Shown here: one piece after another, positions 46,737 to 56,030 of the stretch
Numbering within the stretch: the stretch's first letter is position 1
Layout of the letters: each line of letters opens with the position of its first letter
Assembly (NCBI GenBank): GCA_021773135.1
Contig: JAJFKP010000024.1
Location: 17,253-81,252 of the forward strand
Origin: Woeseiaceae bacterium
GTDB taxonomy: Bacteria > Pseudomonadota > Gammaproteobacteria > Steroidobacterales > Woeseiaceae
Length of the DNA: 64,000 nucleotides
Direction of reading: 5' to 3'
Notes under the pieces: generated by a model
What the model was told of the DNA's origin: nothing
What the model saw: only the letters and a program-made list of their open reading frames with translations
Databases searched by the model: none
Program-made: the position numbers and the translations under genes

Positions 46737-47060
46737 TCAGAATGGAAGCTTCATGCCGGGCGGCAGGTTCAGGCCCGATGTCATTCCGGAAAACTTTTCC
46801 TGCACGGTTTTTTCGACCCGACGCACGGCGTCGTTGAATGCCGCAACGATCAGATCTTCCAGCATTTCCTTATCGTCTCCCACAAGGGAATCGTCAATGT
46901 CGAGGGCTCGCACCTCATGTTTACAGGTCATTGTGATTTTCACCATGCCCGCCCCAGATTCACCGCTGACCGTCAAGTTGGCCATCTCTTCCTGGGCTTT
47001 TTGCATATCGGCCTGCATTTGCTGGGCCTGTTTCATTAGCTGACCAATACCGCCTTTCAT
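46737..47060 (-). CDS. ebfC: YbaB/EbfC family nucleoid-associated protein
   Basis: DNA-binding, nucleoid-associated protein. 107 residues. N-terminal helix [20 protein letters not shown], family motif [19 protein letters not shown], and a C-terminal [20 protein letters not shown]. It lies 4 bp downstream of dnaX and ahead of recR, the invariant dnaX-ebfC-recR order. Confidence 0.95.
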   Translation of the reverse strand: MKGGIGQLMKQAQQMQADMQKAQEEMANLTVSGESGAGMVKITMTCKHEVRALDIDDSLVGDDKEMLEDLIVAAFNDAVRRVEKTVQEKFSGMTSGLNLPPGMKLPF

Positions 47061-47064
47061 GCCA

Positions 47065-48693
47065 CTACTCCTGGTTCGCAGTGTTGTTGTTGATAGGTTC
47101 GACAGAATCCGCGACGATTTCTGCGCCGAACATGTCTTTCAGTGTCTTGATATTGGGATCGGCTTCTAACCCTGCCCTGGCGGCGTCGAGATTTTCTATT
47201 TCTTTCCGCGCGACTTTCTGTACGGGCGTCTCCTCGGTAACGACTCCTATCGAAATATCGACTTTCAATTCTTCGCCAAAATACGCGCTCAGGGCCTCCG
47301 CCATTGCCGCCTGCCTGGCACGCGTCAGGTACGACTCAGACCGGCCATCCAGCGACAGCAAGATCGTGTGCCCTTCGCGACGCAAATAGGCACAATTGCT
47401 GGCCAGCTGCTTGTTAAAACCCGACAACGGCAACTGACCAATCAACTGCGACCAATCGGGTTCGCTCCAGGTAGCACTTGCGGTCGCCGAGGCCGGTTTC
47501 GACACCGGCAGCGGCTTCTTAGCACTTGCCACTGCCGGCGTTGCCGATCCTTGCATGCCATGCGCGAGCTTGCGAACTTTGCCACCACTCCCCTGGTCCT
47601 TCGCCGCATCGGCCGGTTGGAATGTCAGCATGCGCAGCAGGGTCATTTCAACTCCGCTCCTGGGATCAGGTGCCAGCTGCAGATCGCGACGACCAAGGAG
47701 TGCGATCTGATAGAAGAGCTGTACATCTTCAGCCGCCATTTTCGATGCAAGTGCCTCCAGCTGCGCCGCGTCAACGTCGTCTTCCTGATCGATGACACCC
47801 ACCGTCTGATAGACGGCAATGCGCTGCAACACGCGCGCCAGGTCATCAAGCAAACGTGCATAGTCGGGAAATTGCTCATCCACCTCTGCGATCGCCGCAA
47901 TAAGCCCGGCTGCGTCACCGTTGGCCAGCAGGTCAATCAAGCGACTGATATGCTGGCGGTCAATTGTGCCAAGCATCGCACCGACGCCCTCTTCTGCAAC
48001 ATTGCCGCCACAAAACGCAATGGCCTGATCCAGGAGGCTGAGTGCATCCCGCAGAGATCCATCTGCCGCGCGTGCCATCATCGCGAGCGCCCCTGCTTCA
48101 AACTCGATCGACTCCGCGTTGCAAATCAATTCGAGCCGTTCACCAATAAGCGCTGGCGTCAGCCGCTTCAAGTTGAACTGCAGGCAGCGGGACAGAACCG
48201 TCACCGGCAGCTTTTGCGGATCCGTCGTCGCAAGCAGAAATTTAACGTGAGGTGGTGGTTCTTCAAGCGTCTTCAGGAGCGCGTTGAAGGAACTCTTGGA
48301 CAACATGTGCACCTCGTCAATCAGGTACACCTTGAATCGACCTCGTGCGGGTGCATATTGCACGTTATCGAGAAGCTCGCGCGTGTCGTCCACTTTGGTT
48401 CTGGACGCGGCATCCACTTCGATCAGATCAACAAATCGTCCCTCGTCAATCTCGGCGCACGCGCTACACACCCCGCACGGCACAGAGGTGATGCCCGTCT
48501 CGCAATTCAGTGCTTTCGCCAGGATTCTGGCAATCGTGGTTTTGCCGACGCCACGAGTCCCGGCAAACAGGTAGGCGTGATGCAAACGTTCGCTGTCCAG
48601 GGCGTTCGAAAGCGCCGTCAGAACATGTTTCTGCCCAACCGTTTCCTGGAAGTTCTTAGGTCGCCATTTTCGGGCGAGTACGAGATAACTCAT
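47065..48693 (-). CDS. dnaX: DNA polymerase III subunit tau/gamma
   Basis: Clamp-loader ATPase and replisome organiser. 542 residues. Walker [20 protein letters not shown] (~45-63), zinc module CxxxxxxxxCxxC ([16 protein letters not shown]), [20 protein letters not shown] (Walker B/SRC region) and sensor 1 [18 protein letters not shown]. The C-terminal part is shorter than E. coli tau (643). I see no A6-type slippery site for a gamma frameshift product. SRP RNA lies immediately upstream on the same strand. Confidence 0.97.
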   Translation of the reverse strand: MSYLVLARKWRPKNFQETVGQKHVLTALSNALDSERLHHAYLFAGTRGVGKTTIARILAKALNCETGITSVPCGVCSACAEIDEGRFVDLIEVDAASRTKVDDTRELLDNVQYAPARGRFKVYLIDEVHMLSKSSFNALLKTLEEPPPHVKFLLATTDPQKLPVTVLSRCLQFNLKRLTPALIGERLELICNAESIEFEAGALAMMARAADGSLRDALSLLDQAIAFCGGNVAEEGVGAMLGTIDRQHISRLIDLLANGDAAGLIAAIAEVDEQFPDYARLLDDLARVLQRIAVYQTVGVIDQEDDVDAAQLEALASKMAAEDVQLFYQIALLGRRDLQLAPDPRSGVEMTLLRMLTFQPADAAKDQGSGGKVRKLAHGMQGSATPAVASAKKPLPVSKPASATASATWSEPDWSQLIGQLPLSGFNKQLASNCAYLRREGHTILLSLDGRSESYLTRARQAAMAEALSAYFGEELKVDISIGVVTEETPVQKVARKEIENLDAARAGLEADPNIKTLKDMFGAEIVADSVEPINNNTANQE

Positions 48694-48800
48694 TAGAGAT
48701 CAGATAACCCGGTAGTCAAGCTGTAACAGCGCGGTCAGACAGTGTAACGAAAGAGGCAGTTGCGATTAAGCCTCATGCTTATCTTCGGTAGAAATAAAGT

Positions 48801-48906
48801 GGCCCGCGCCAACCACTCCCCGGCACCCGGCGTCACCGCTGCCGCTGCTCCCTTCCGGGCCTGACGGGGTTCACGGGTAGCCGTCGCGGGGAAGCCGACG
48901 CGGACC
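48801..48906 (-). ncRNA. ffs: Signal recognition particle RNA, small bacterial (4.5S) type
   Basis: Minus-strand RNA with the conserved domain IV hairpin: the Ffh-binding internal loop and tetraloop region GTCAGGCCCGGAAGGGAGCA (GGAA tetraloop) matches the 4.5S signature. The ends pair: GGTCCGCGTCGG at the 5' side with GGTTGGCGCGGGCC at the 3' side. Length is about 106 nt, set by this terminal stem, so the ends are accurate to a few nt. It targets membrane proteins with Ffh. It is followed by dnaX. Confidence 0.93.
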
Positions 48907-48913
48907 GGCGGCG

Positions 48914-48942
48914 ATTATCGCCTCATCGCCGGCCGGACACAA
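48914..48942 (-). promoter_or_regulatory. Sigma-70 promoter of the SRP RNA
   Basis: Minus-strand TTGTGT (48937-48942), 17-nt spacer, GATAAT (48914-48919); the RNA 5' GGTCC begins 7 nt downstream. Element quality, spacing and start distance all fit. Confidence 0.78.
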
Positions 48943-49071
48943 TGTCATCAGCCGATACGAATTCGCGAACCGTGATCAAAAATCTGCTGCCAGATCAGTA
49001 TCAAGGTTGCTATTCTCTCGGTCTTAAGTGTCCCAGCTCCCGCCATCTGCCCGAAATCAGGAGATAGAAGT

Positions 49072-50655
49072 ATGCCTCGAACACCCGAATTCGCGACCGT
49101 TGACCCCTTTGACGGTATGAATGGCAAGAATCCAGGCATTCTGCAGAACCTGGTCTCCGGGAAATGGACCGACGCGGACGGGGCCTACGAAGAAATCGTC
49201 GATCCGATGAATGGGGAGGTATTCCTCAAGATTCCGGAGACCCGGGAACACGGGCCGTTCATAGACGGTCTGCGCAGCTGCCCGAAATCGGGCGTCCACA
49301 ATCCGCTCAAGAATCCGGACCGCTATGTATACCTGGGCGGCGTGTGCGCACGCGCAGCAGCGCTGCTGGCCGAACCGCACATCGAAGAATATTTCACCAA
49401 ACTCACGCAACGGGTCATGCCCAAAAGCTGGGAGCAATGCCGCGGGGAAGTCGTCGTCACCCGCATTTTTCTGGAAAACCTGGCCGGCGACGGCGTGCGC
49501 TTTCTCGCACGCGGGTTTTCTAATCCCGGCAATCACAATGGTCAGGAATCACGCGGCTATCGCTGGCCGTATGGCCCCGTAGTGATCATTGCCCCTTTTA
49601 ATTTTCCGCTGGAAATCCCGGCACTGCAGCTGATGGGCGCGCTGGCGATGGGAAATCGTCCCTTGATCAAACCTGAGTCCAAGGTGAGCGTCGTGCTGGA
49701 GCAGTTTGTGCGTCTCCTGATCGCGGCGGGACTGAAGCCTGATGATCTCGACATGATCCAATGTCGTGGTGCCGTGATGGGCGAACTAATCGACACCGCG
49801 AGAGACCATATTCGCCTGGTCCAGTTTACCGGCTCGAGCGGTGTCGCCGAGCACCTGTCGGCGGTAATGAATGGCGCAGTAAGAATTGAAGACGCAGGCT
49901 TTGACTGGAAGGTCATCGGTCCGGACTATGATCCCGAATGGCTTGATTACGTCGCGTGGCAATGCGACGAAGATGCATATAACGCCGCAGGCCAGAAATG
50001 CTCGGCGCAGAGCATTATTTTCATGCACCAAAACTGGAGCACCGCCCTGCTTCCAAGGATAAGCGATTTGGCTGCACGCAGGAGCCTGGCCGATCTTTCA
50101 CTCGGCCCGGTTCTGACGTGGACCAATAAACAGATCGACGAGCACATCAGCAAGATCATGGCCATACCGGGCGCCGAGCTGTTGTTCGGTGGCAAGCCGC
50201 TCGAAGGTCATTCAATTCCCGAGTGCTATGGCGCGATGGAAGCCACCGCGGTGAGCGTTCCGATTGACGAGGCCGCAGGCGCGCATTTCGAGCTGGTCAC
50301 AACGGAGCTGTTTGGGCCATTCCAGGTGATCATTACCTGGACCGACGATGATCTTCCGAAAGTGCTCGACATACTGGAGCGCATGTCCCATCACCTGACA
50401 GCGGCGATTGTTAGTAAAGATATTGCGTTCCAAAACGCAGTTCTGGGCGCCACAGTCAACGGGACGACCTACTGTGGCATTCGCGCCCGTACGACCGGTG
50501 CGCCGCAGAATCACTGGTTCGGGCCAGGCGGAGATCCGCGCGGCGCCGGAATCGGCACCCTTGAGGCGATACAGGTAACCTGGAGCCATCATCGGGAAGT
50601 CATTGCAGACCAGGGGCCAATGCCCGAAGGTTGGCAGGTTCCGCCGCTAACTTGA
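49072..50655 (+). CDS. ALDH12-like delta-1-pyrroline-5-carboxylate dehydrogenase
   Basis: NAD(P)-dependent aldehyde dehydrogenase. 527 residues. It contains GYRWPYGPVVIIAPFNFPLE (~163-182), FTGSSGVAEHL (nucleotide loop), EDAGFDWKVIGPD and the nucleophile C310 in NAAGQKCSAQS. Distinctive segments (SGVHNPLKNPDRY, DYVAWQCDEDAYNAAGQKC, TTGAPQNHWFGPGGDPRGAG, MPEGWQVPP at the C-terminus) closely match, from memory, plant ALDH12 P5C dehydrogenases rather than the bacterial PutA/RocA type. Predicted reaction: glutamate-gamma-semialdehyde to glutamate in proline catabolism. No proline dehydrogenase neighbour. It is monocistronic or with the aminotransferase 32 bp downstream. Confidence 0.88.
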   Translation: MPRTPEFATVDPFDGMNGKNPGILQNLVSGKWTDADGAYEEIVDPMNGEVFLKIPETREHGPFIDGLRSCPKSGVHNPLKNPDRYVYLGGVCARAAALLAEPHIEEYFTKLTQRVMPKSWEQCRGEVVVTRIFLENLAGDGVRFLARGFSNPGNHNGQESRGYRWPYGPVVIIAPFNFPLEIPALQLMGALAMGNRPLIKPESKVSVVLEQFVRLLIAAGLKPDDLDMIQCRGAVMGELIDTARDHIRLVQFTGSSGVAEHLSAVMNGAVRIEDAGFDWKVIGPDYDPEWLDYVAWQCDEDAYNAAGQKCSAQSIIFMHQNWSTALLPRISDLAARRSLADLSLGPVLTWTNKQIDEHISKIMAIPGAELLFGGKPLEGHSIPECYGAMEATAVSVPIDEAAGAHFELVTTELFGPFQVIITWTDDDLPKVLDILERMSHHLTAAIVSKDIAFQNAVLGATVNGTTYCGIRARTTGAPQNHWFGPGGDPRGAGIGTLEAIQVTWSHHREVIADQGPMPEGWQVPPLT

Positions 50656-50687
50656 ATATAGATCCCGCCTGACTAACGGACGACCGC

Positions 50688-51839
50688 ATGCAAAGCAAGC
50701 TGCCAGACACTGGCACGACTATTTTCGCAGTAATGAGCAGCCTTGCTGAGGAGTGCAATGCGATCAATCTTTCGCAGGGTTATCCGAGCTTCAATCCCGA
50801 TCAGGCACTGCTTGATCTGGTTACGCACTACCTGAATTCCGATGGCAATCAGTATGCGCCGATGGTCGGTGTGCCGAAGCTACGACGGGCAATTGCCGAA
50901 AAAGTAGCCCTGTTATACGGACGCGAAATCGATCCTGATCACGAGATTACTGTATGCGACGGAGCCACGGAGGGCCTTTTTAGCGCTATCCAGGCGACGG
51001 TTCACCCAGGCGACGAAGTTATCGTATTTGACCCGGCATATGACTCCTATGAGCCGGCAATAAGACTTGCAGGCGGGACGGCCGTGCACGTGCCGCTGGT
51101 AGAAACAGATGAAAATCCCGACTACCACATTGACTGGGACAGGCTAAAGGCCGCCATCAACGAACGAACCCGGCTCCTGATATTTAACTTTCCGCACAAC
51201 CCGACCGGCGTCATTCTCAATGCAAGCGACCTCGACACGCTGGCAGAAATCATTCGCGAGACTGATGCCTATCTCCTGTCTGACGAAGTCTATGAGCACA
51301 TAGTATTTGACGGAGCACAATTCCACAGTTTTATTCGCCACGACGAGTTATGGGAGCGAACTTTTGTCGTTTCCTCTTTTGGAAAGACTTACCACGCAAC
51401 CGGTTGGAAAGTTGGCTATTGTGTTGCGCCCGCCAGGCTGACCGAAGAATTTCGTAAAATCCATCAGTGGGTCTGCTACGCCGTTGTCACGCCGATTCAG
51501 CATGCGCTGGGTGACTACATGTCCCAATCGCCGGGGCACTATGCTGAATTGCCGCGTTTCTATGCAGCAAAACGTGATCGCTTTTGCGAGCTGCTCAAAG
51601 ATTCGCGTTTCACACTACGTCCGGCCAGGGGAACGTTTTTTCAGATACTGGACTACTCGAAAATCACGGATATCGACGATGTGAGCTATGCGAAACAATT
51701 GACCCGCGAGATCGGTGTCGCGTCGATTCCGATATCAGTTTTCTGCGAGCAGCCCCTAACCAGTCGGCAGTTGAGGTTTTGTTTTGCCAAGGATGACAAG
51801 ATGCTCGAACAGGCAGCGGCAAAATTATGCCAACTATGA
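50688..51839 (+). CDS. Methionine aminotransferase (YbdL/MtnE-type)
   Basis: PLP-dependent class I/II aminotransferase; E. coli YbdL prefers methionine, and relatives transaminate 2-oxo-4-methylthiobutyrate (methionine salvage). 383 residues. NLSQGYPSFNPD (~residues 27-38), ANQYAPMVGVPKLR-like NQYAPMVGV, FNFPHNPTGV, and the PLP lysine K233 in SFGKTYHATGWKVGY. It overlaps the following omega-amidase gene by 13 bp, the YbdL/YafV pairing expected when glutamine is the amino donor. Confidence 0.92.
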   Translation: MQSKLPDTGTTIFAVMSSLAEECNAINLSQGYPSFNPDQALLDLVTHYLNSDGNQYAPMVGVPKLRRAIAEKVALLYGREIDPDHEITVCDGATEGLFSAIQATVHPGDEVIVFDPAYDSYEPAIRLAGGTAVHVPLVETDENPDYHIDWDRLKAAINERTRLLIFNFPHNPTGVILNASDLDTLAEIIRETDAYLLSDEVYEHIVFDGAQFHSFIRHDELWERTFVVSSFGKTYHATGWKVGYCVAPARLTEEFRKIHQWVCYAVVTPIQHALGDYMSQSPGHYAELPRFYAAKRDRFCELLKDSRFTLRPARGTFFQILDYSKITDIDDVSYAKQLTREIGVASIPISVFCEQPLTSRQLRFCFAKDDKMLEQAAAKLCQL

Positions 51840-52603
51840 ACATCAGCATTATCCAGGCGGATCTGCACTGGCACGATCCTCGCGCAAACCGGCAGAAGTT
51901 CGAGCGTGCAATCAATGGAATTACTGATCCTACAGACCTGATCGTGCTCCCCGAGATGTTTACCACCGGTTTCTCGATGGATGCTCCGCAACTTGCTGAA
52001 CCGATGTCGGGAGAGACGGTTAACTGGATGCGGGAAAAGGCGGCCGAACATTCCACTGCGATTTGCGGCAGTTTGATTATCAAGGAAGGCAGCCATTTCT
52101 ATAACCGATTTATTTGCATCATGTCCGATGGCACACTGGCCACCTACGACAAGCGACACCTGTTTCGTCTGGCCGACGAGGACAGCCATTACTCGGCCGG
52201 CAGCGAACTCACGATTTTCGAAATTGGCGGCTTCAGAATTTGCCCCATGGTTTGTTATGACCTGAGGTTTCCTGTCTGGAGTCGAAACACGGACCGCTAT
52301 GATTTGTTGCTGTATGTCGCCAACTGGCCAAGTGCGCGTCACAATGCGTGGGCAACCCTGCTGCGAGCGCGGGCCATTGAGAACCTATCCTACCTTGCGG
52401 GCGTCAACCGAGTAGGCAGGGATGGCAACGACCTGCCCTATAACGGGGGCAGCGCCATTATCGATTACCTCGGTAATGATTTCGCGGACCTTGGTGATAA
52501 GGAAGGATCTGCCACTGCAACGCTGGATTTGGAATCATTGCAAACCTTTCGCGAGAGGTTCGCGTTCGCGAAAGATGCAGATCAGTTTACCGTCGAAGCC
52601 TGA
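51827..52603 (+). CDS. Omega-amidase of the nitrilase superfamily (YafV/MtnU-like)
   Basis: Hydrolyses 2-oxoglutaramate or 2-oxosuccinamate made when glutamine or asparagine donates the amino group, pulling the transamination forward. 258 residues. The nitrilase triad is visible: E43 (LPEMFTTGF), K109 (YDKRHLF) and C143 (MVCYDLRFPVW). Start at ATG 51827; ATG 51836 (MNISIIQADLHWH) three codons later is equally plausible. It is translationally coupled to the aminotransferase and convergent with ppk2. Confidence 0.93.
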   Translation: MPTMNISIIQADLHWHDPRANRQKFERAINGITDPTDLIVLPEMFTTGFSMDAPQLAEPMSGETVNWMREKAAEHSTAICGSLIIKEGSHFYNRFICIMSDGTLATYDKRHLFRLADEDSHYSAGSELTIFEIGGFRICPMVCYDLRFPVWSRNTDRYDLLLYVANWPSARHNAWATLLRARAIENLSYLAGVNRVGRDGNDLPYNGGSAIIDYLGNDFADLGDKEGSATATLDLESLQTFRERFAFAKDADQFTVEA

Positions 52604-52623
52604 ATAAGAATTTACCCAGCCAT

Positions 52624-53514
52624 TCAACCCCACAGGTGTCGATCTTTCTCGATCACCTGCGACGGGGTGCCGACGATCAACGGATCCGGTCCATGGAGCA
52701 CATGTTCATCCTTGTCCGGATAATCAAGGCTTGCAAGAAAATGCTGCATGCAGTTCAAGCGAGCACGTTTTTTGTCGTCTGATTTGACGACTGTCCAGGG
52801 CGCCTCGGCCGTGTCAGTATAGAAAAACATCGCCTCCTTAGCCTGCGTGTATTCCACCCATTTGCCGCGCGACTCCTCGTCAATCGAACTCAGCTTCCAC
52901 TGTTTCAGTGGGTCGTCAATGCGGGCGTCGAAACGCTTGTTTTGTTCTTCTCGGGTGACCGAGAACCAGTACTTGAACAGGTGAATGCCGGATCTTGAAA
53001 GCATGCGCTCGAAATCCGGAACCTGGCGCATGAATTCGAGATATTCAAGCGAACTACAAAACCCCATTACTCTCTCAACGCCCGCACGGTTGTACCAGGA
53101 GCGATCAAAAAAGACGATCTCTCCCGACGTTGGCAAATGTTTGACGTAGCGCTGAAAATACCATTGGCCCAATTCATGGTCGGTCGGCTTCTCCAACGCT
53201 ACGACACGTGCCGCCCTCGGATTGAGGTGTTCTGTAAAGCGCTTGATTGTACCGCCCTTGCCTGCTGCGTCCCGGCCCTCAAACAGCGCAACGATTCGCT
53301 GCCCTGATTGCTTCACCCAATTCTGAACCTTTAGCAATTCAACCTGCAGCTCTTTCTTGTGTCTTTCATAGGCGGCGGCTTTGATCTTGGTCTTGTACGG
53401 ATAGGTGCCGTTGCGAAACAGCTCCCGAATCTGTTCCGGGCTCTGCCGCATTTCGCCGAAAATATGTGACGGATTATCGTCAGTATCGGCGCCATTATTT
53501 TTCTTTACTGCCAT
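52624..53514 (-). CDS. ppk2: Polyphosphate kinase 2 (PPK2 family)
   Basis: Uses polyphosphate to phosphorylate nucleoside diphosphates, or the reverse. I start at ATG 53514 (MAVKKNNGADTDDNP), 296 residues; ATG 53565 would add 17. A single PPK2 domain: Walker A EGRDAAGKGGTIKRFTEHLN (80-88 is GRDAAGKGG), Walker B FFDRSWYNRAGVE (136-148), and LFKYWFSVTREEQNKRF (lid module). One-domain length and motifs suit class I PPK2. It is divergent from the permease gene at 53743 and convergent with the omega-amidase. Confidence 0.93.
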   Translation of the reverse strand: MAVKKNNGADTDDNPSHIFGEMRQSPEQIRELFRNGTYPYKTKIKAAAYERHKKELQVELLKVQNWVKQSGQRIVALFEGRDAAGKGGTIKRFTEHLNPRAARVVALEKPTDHELGQWYFQRYVKHLPTSGEIVFFDRSWYNRAGVERVMGFCSSLEYLEFMRQVPDFERMLSRSGIHLFKYWFSVTREEQNKRFDARIDDPLKQWKLSSIDEESRGKWVEYTQAKEAMFFYTDTAEAPWTVVKSDDKKRARLNCMQHFLASLDYPDKDEHVLHGPDPLIVGTPSQVIEKDRHLWG

Positions 53515-53742
53515 CGTTCCTTGTCCTTCCGCTTGAACCGCGAGCAAATGCGCCCGTGTCAACACTGCAATCTGCTATTGTCGCAGTTGCAAGCAATTGA
53601 ATTTAATACGCATTATCCGTAACAAGAAGCATCCGTACGACTGCTCTCGCAGCAGGGCTCCTCTTTAGAGCCAGAATGTTGGACGGTCAGCACAATGACC
53701 GCAATAATGGCGCCATAAAACTCTAACAAAGTACCCGCATCC

Positions 53743-55065
53743 ATGGCCACGACGAAGTTCAAATTTACGACGGTTACTGCCGTTGTAATCGCCAATATGA
53801 TCGGGACAGGCGTATTCACCAGCCTTGGCTTCCAGCTGCTCGATATCCAGTCTGGCTTCGTTATTCTGCTGCTATGGGCGACAGGCGGCCTGATCGCCGT
53901 TTGTGGCGCCATGACGTATGCGGAACTGGGCGCGGCGATGCCCCGGTCCGGTGGCGAGTACAACTTCCTGGCCCGCATCTATCATCCGGCAGCGGGGTTT
54001 GTTTCAGGCTGGACGTCAGCCACGATCGGCTTTGCCGGACCTACCGCCCTCGCAGCCATAACTTTTGCCGCCTACGCCACTTCCGTTCTGCCGGGTGAAC
54101 TTTCCGGTTGGGTCGAGAAAGTCCTGGCGACGGGCCTCGTTGTAATCCTGATGTTTGTTCATTCGAGTACGCGGAGAAGTTCCGGCCGCCTGCAAATGGC
54201 GTTCACCGTCCTCAAGGTCGGCATTATCGTCGTCTTCTGCCTGGCAGCGATATTGGTCATCGATGAGCCGCAGCCTGTGCGGTTCCTGCCAACGAGCGGA
54301 GATGGCGGGCTGATCACGAGTGGCGCATTTGCAGTGTCACTTATCTACGTAAGCTATGCCTACACGGGGTGGAACGCAGCAACTTACCTGAGTAGCGAGC
54401 TAGAAGACCCACAGCAAACTTTGCCGCGCATTTTATTGACCGGCACGTTGGTCGTGACAGGCTTATATGTCGCCCTCAACTTTGTTTTCCTGTATGCCGC
54501 ACCGGTTGACGCAATGCAGGGGCAGGTTGAAGTCGGTTTTATTGCCGCACAGTCTGCATTCGGCGAAACCGGTGGCAGGCTAACGGGTATCGTATTGGCG
54601 TCGTTGCTGATATCTACCGTAAGCGCAATGACAATCGCCGGACCCAGAGTGTTACAGGTCATTGGTGAAGACTTTAAGGCGCTGCGATTTCTTGCAAAGC
54701 GCAACGAGGACAACATTCCTGGAAACGCGATTTACGTACAGTCAACGCTGGCAGTAGTATTTATACTGACCTCGAGCTTTGAATCCATATTGGTCTTTGC
54801 CGGCTTTACGTTGGCACTCAACAGTCTTGCAACAGTGTTGGGCGTGTTCGTGCTGCGCCATAACCAGCCCGACCTGCCCCGTCCTTATCGCACTTTTCTG
54901 TACCCCTTACCGCCGTTAATATATTTGACGTTAACCGCCTGGACACTTGGCTTTGTGTTGATGACGAGACCGGTTGAAGGGTTGTTCGGCCTCGGTGTCA
55001 TTGGCTCCGGACTGCTCGTCTACCTTATTACACACGCAAAAAGTCGCCAACAGCCAAGCGCGTGA
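53743..55065 (+). CDS. APC-family amino acid permease
   Basis: Inner-membrane amino acid/polyamine transporter. 440 residues, about 12 membrane helices by eye. TM1 is VTAVVIANMIGTGVFTSLGF (~residues 8-27), with the unwound GTG ligand-binding motif. AMPRSGGEYNFLARIYHPAAGF follows TM2, and SASLISTVSAMTIAGPRVLQ-like residues (LLISTVSAMTIAGPRVL) lie in the second half. Substrate cannot be told. Its last 4 bp overlap the GTG start of the glycosyltransferase, so the two may be co-transcribed although functionally unrelated. Confidence 0.92.
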   Translation: MATTKFKFTTVTAVVIANMIGTGVFTSLGFQLLDIQSGFVILLLWATGGLIAVCGAMTYAELGAAMPRSGGEYNFLARIYHPAAGFVSGWTSATIGFAGPTALAAITFAAYATSVLPGELSGWVEKVLATGLVVILMFVHSSTRRSSGRLQMAFTVLKVGIIVVFCLAAILVIDEPQPVRFLPTSGDGGLITSGAFAVSLIYVSYAYTGWNAATYLSSELEDPQQTLPRILLTGTLVVTGLYVALNFVFLYAAPVDAMQGQVEVGFIAAQSAFGETGGRLTGIVLASLLISTVSAMTIAGPRVLQVIGEDFKALRFLAKRNEDNIPGNAIYVQSTLAVVFILTSSFESILVFAGFTLALNSLATVLGVFVLRHNQPDLPRPYRTFLYPLPPLIYLTLTAWTLGFVLMTRPVEGLFGLGVIGSGLLVYLITHAKSRQQPSA

Positions 55066-56030
55066 AGCTCTCAATTATCACCGTTAACTATCGCTCCTGG
55101 GGCCATTTGCAGAACGCTCTTGACGCGCTGGCGCCAGGATTTCCTGAAGACTGGGAAATGATCATTGTCGATAACGAATCGGAACCAGACGCATTTGATG
55201 CGTTCCGGAAGCGCAATCCGTGGGTAAAAATGATCGCCAACCCCGTCAACAGCGGCTTCGGCATGGGCTGCATGGTCGGAGTCGCACAGGCAACAGGCAC
55301 TCAACTGCTTTTCATGAATCCTGACGTCATCGCAACCACCGAGCAGATCCGGGCGCTACTTCGAGTCAAACAGGACAATCCTGGCATTGGCTTGCTGTCA
55401 CCACGACAGCTTGGAAACGACGGCCGCCCGCAGAAGGTTTTCGACGAATTCCCGGATGTGCTGAATCAAAGCAAGACATTAAAAGCGCTGCGGCGAAAAC
55501 TGTGTCCAACACGCTCACCCGACCCGCGCGCCAATCACGATCAGCTGGTGTGGTGCGACTGGATCACGGGATCGTTCCTGCTTATTGGCAGAAGCGACTT
55601 CGATGCGGTGGGCGGCTGGTCTTCCGACTACTGGATGTATGTCGAAGATGCCGATCTCTGCAAGCGAGCGCAGGATGCGGGCTTACGGGTCGCGTACACG
55701 CCAGCTGTTGAGGTCATCCACGCCCATGGCGGTTCGAGCAGAATTAACGTGGCGGTCAAATCCATGACCAAACTCGAGGTCATCATCTCGAAACACGTCT
55801 ATGCGTCGAAACATGCCTCAGGCGTAAACCGATGGCTGACGCATTGCCTCATCATTGTCCTGCGGCTCCCGGGCTTGCTGCTTGCCGCGCTGCTGGATCT
55901 AATGACATTCCGGCGGCTTGCAGCACTGAATGTGCGCACGCGGATGCTGGTGAACCTGGCGAAATACTATGCTGGAGTTATCCGTACGCGTTCATGGTTG
56001 AGCCCGAGAGCCAAAGCCAATCAGGTGTAG
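55062..56030 (+). CDS. GT2 family glycosyltransferase (rhamnosyltransferase-like)
   Basis: 322 residues from GTG 55062. GT-A fold: LSIITVNYRSWGHLQNALDA at the N-terminus, IIVDNESEPDAF (~35-46), NPVNSGFGMGCMVGVAQATG, the DxD-like FMNPDVIATT (~88-97), WCDWITGSFLLIGRSDFDAV and the acceptor-side DADLCKRAQDAG. Resembles dTDP-rhamnosyltransferases. A C-terminal hydrophobic stretch LLIVLRLPGLLLAALLD-like (~265-282) may bind membrane. It overlaps the permease by 4 bp. It is convergent with rmlB, with a 10-bp overlap (56021-56030). Confidence 0.9.
   Translation: MKLSIITVNYRSWGHLQNALDALAPGFPEDWEMIIVDNESEPDAFDAFRKRNPWVKMIANPVNSGFGMGCMVGVAQATGTQLLFMNPDVIATTEQIRALLRVKQDNPGIGLLSPRQLGNDGRPQKVFDEFPDVLNQSKTLKALRRKLCPTRSPDPRANHDQLVWCDWITGSFLLIGRSDFDAVGGWSSDYWMYVEDADLCKRAQDAGLRVAYTPAVEVIHAHGGSSRINVAVKSMTKLEVIISKHVYASKHASGVNRWLTHCLIIVLRLPGLLLAALLDLMTFRRLAALNVRTRMLVNLAKYYAGVIRTRSWLSPRAKANQV

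Noticed and set aside
47065..48693. Possible programmed frameshift in dnaX for a gamma product
   Set aside because: No A-rich slippery heptamer followed by a hairpin is seen on the coding strand.
47368..48696. Long plus-strand open frame (442 codons) opposite dnaX
   Set aside because: Entirely antisense to dnaX, with no domain, no ribosome-binding site and a composition expected from the complementary codon pattern.
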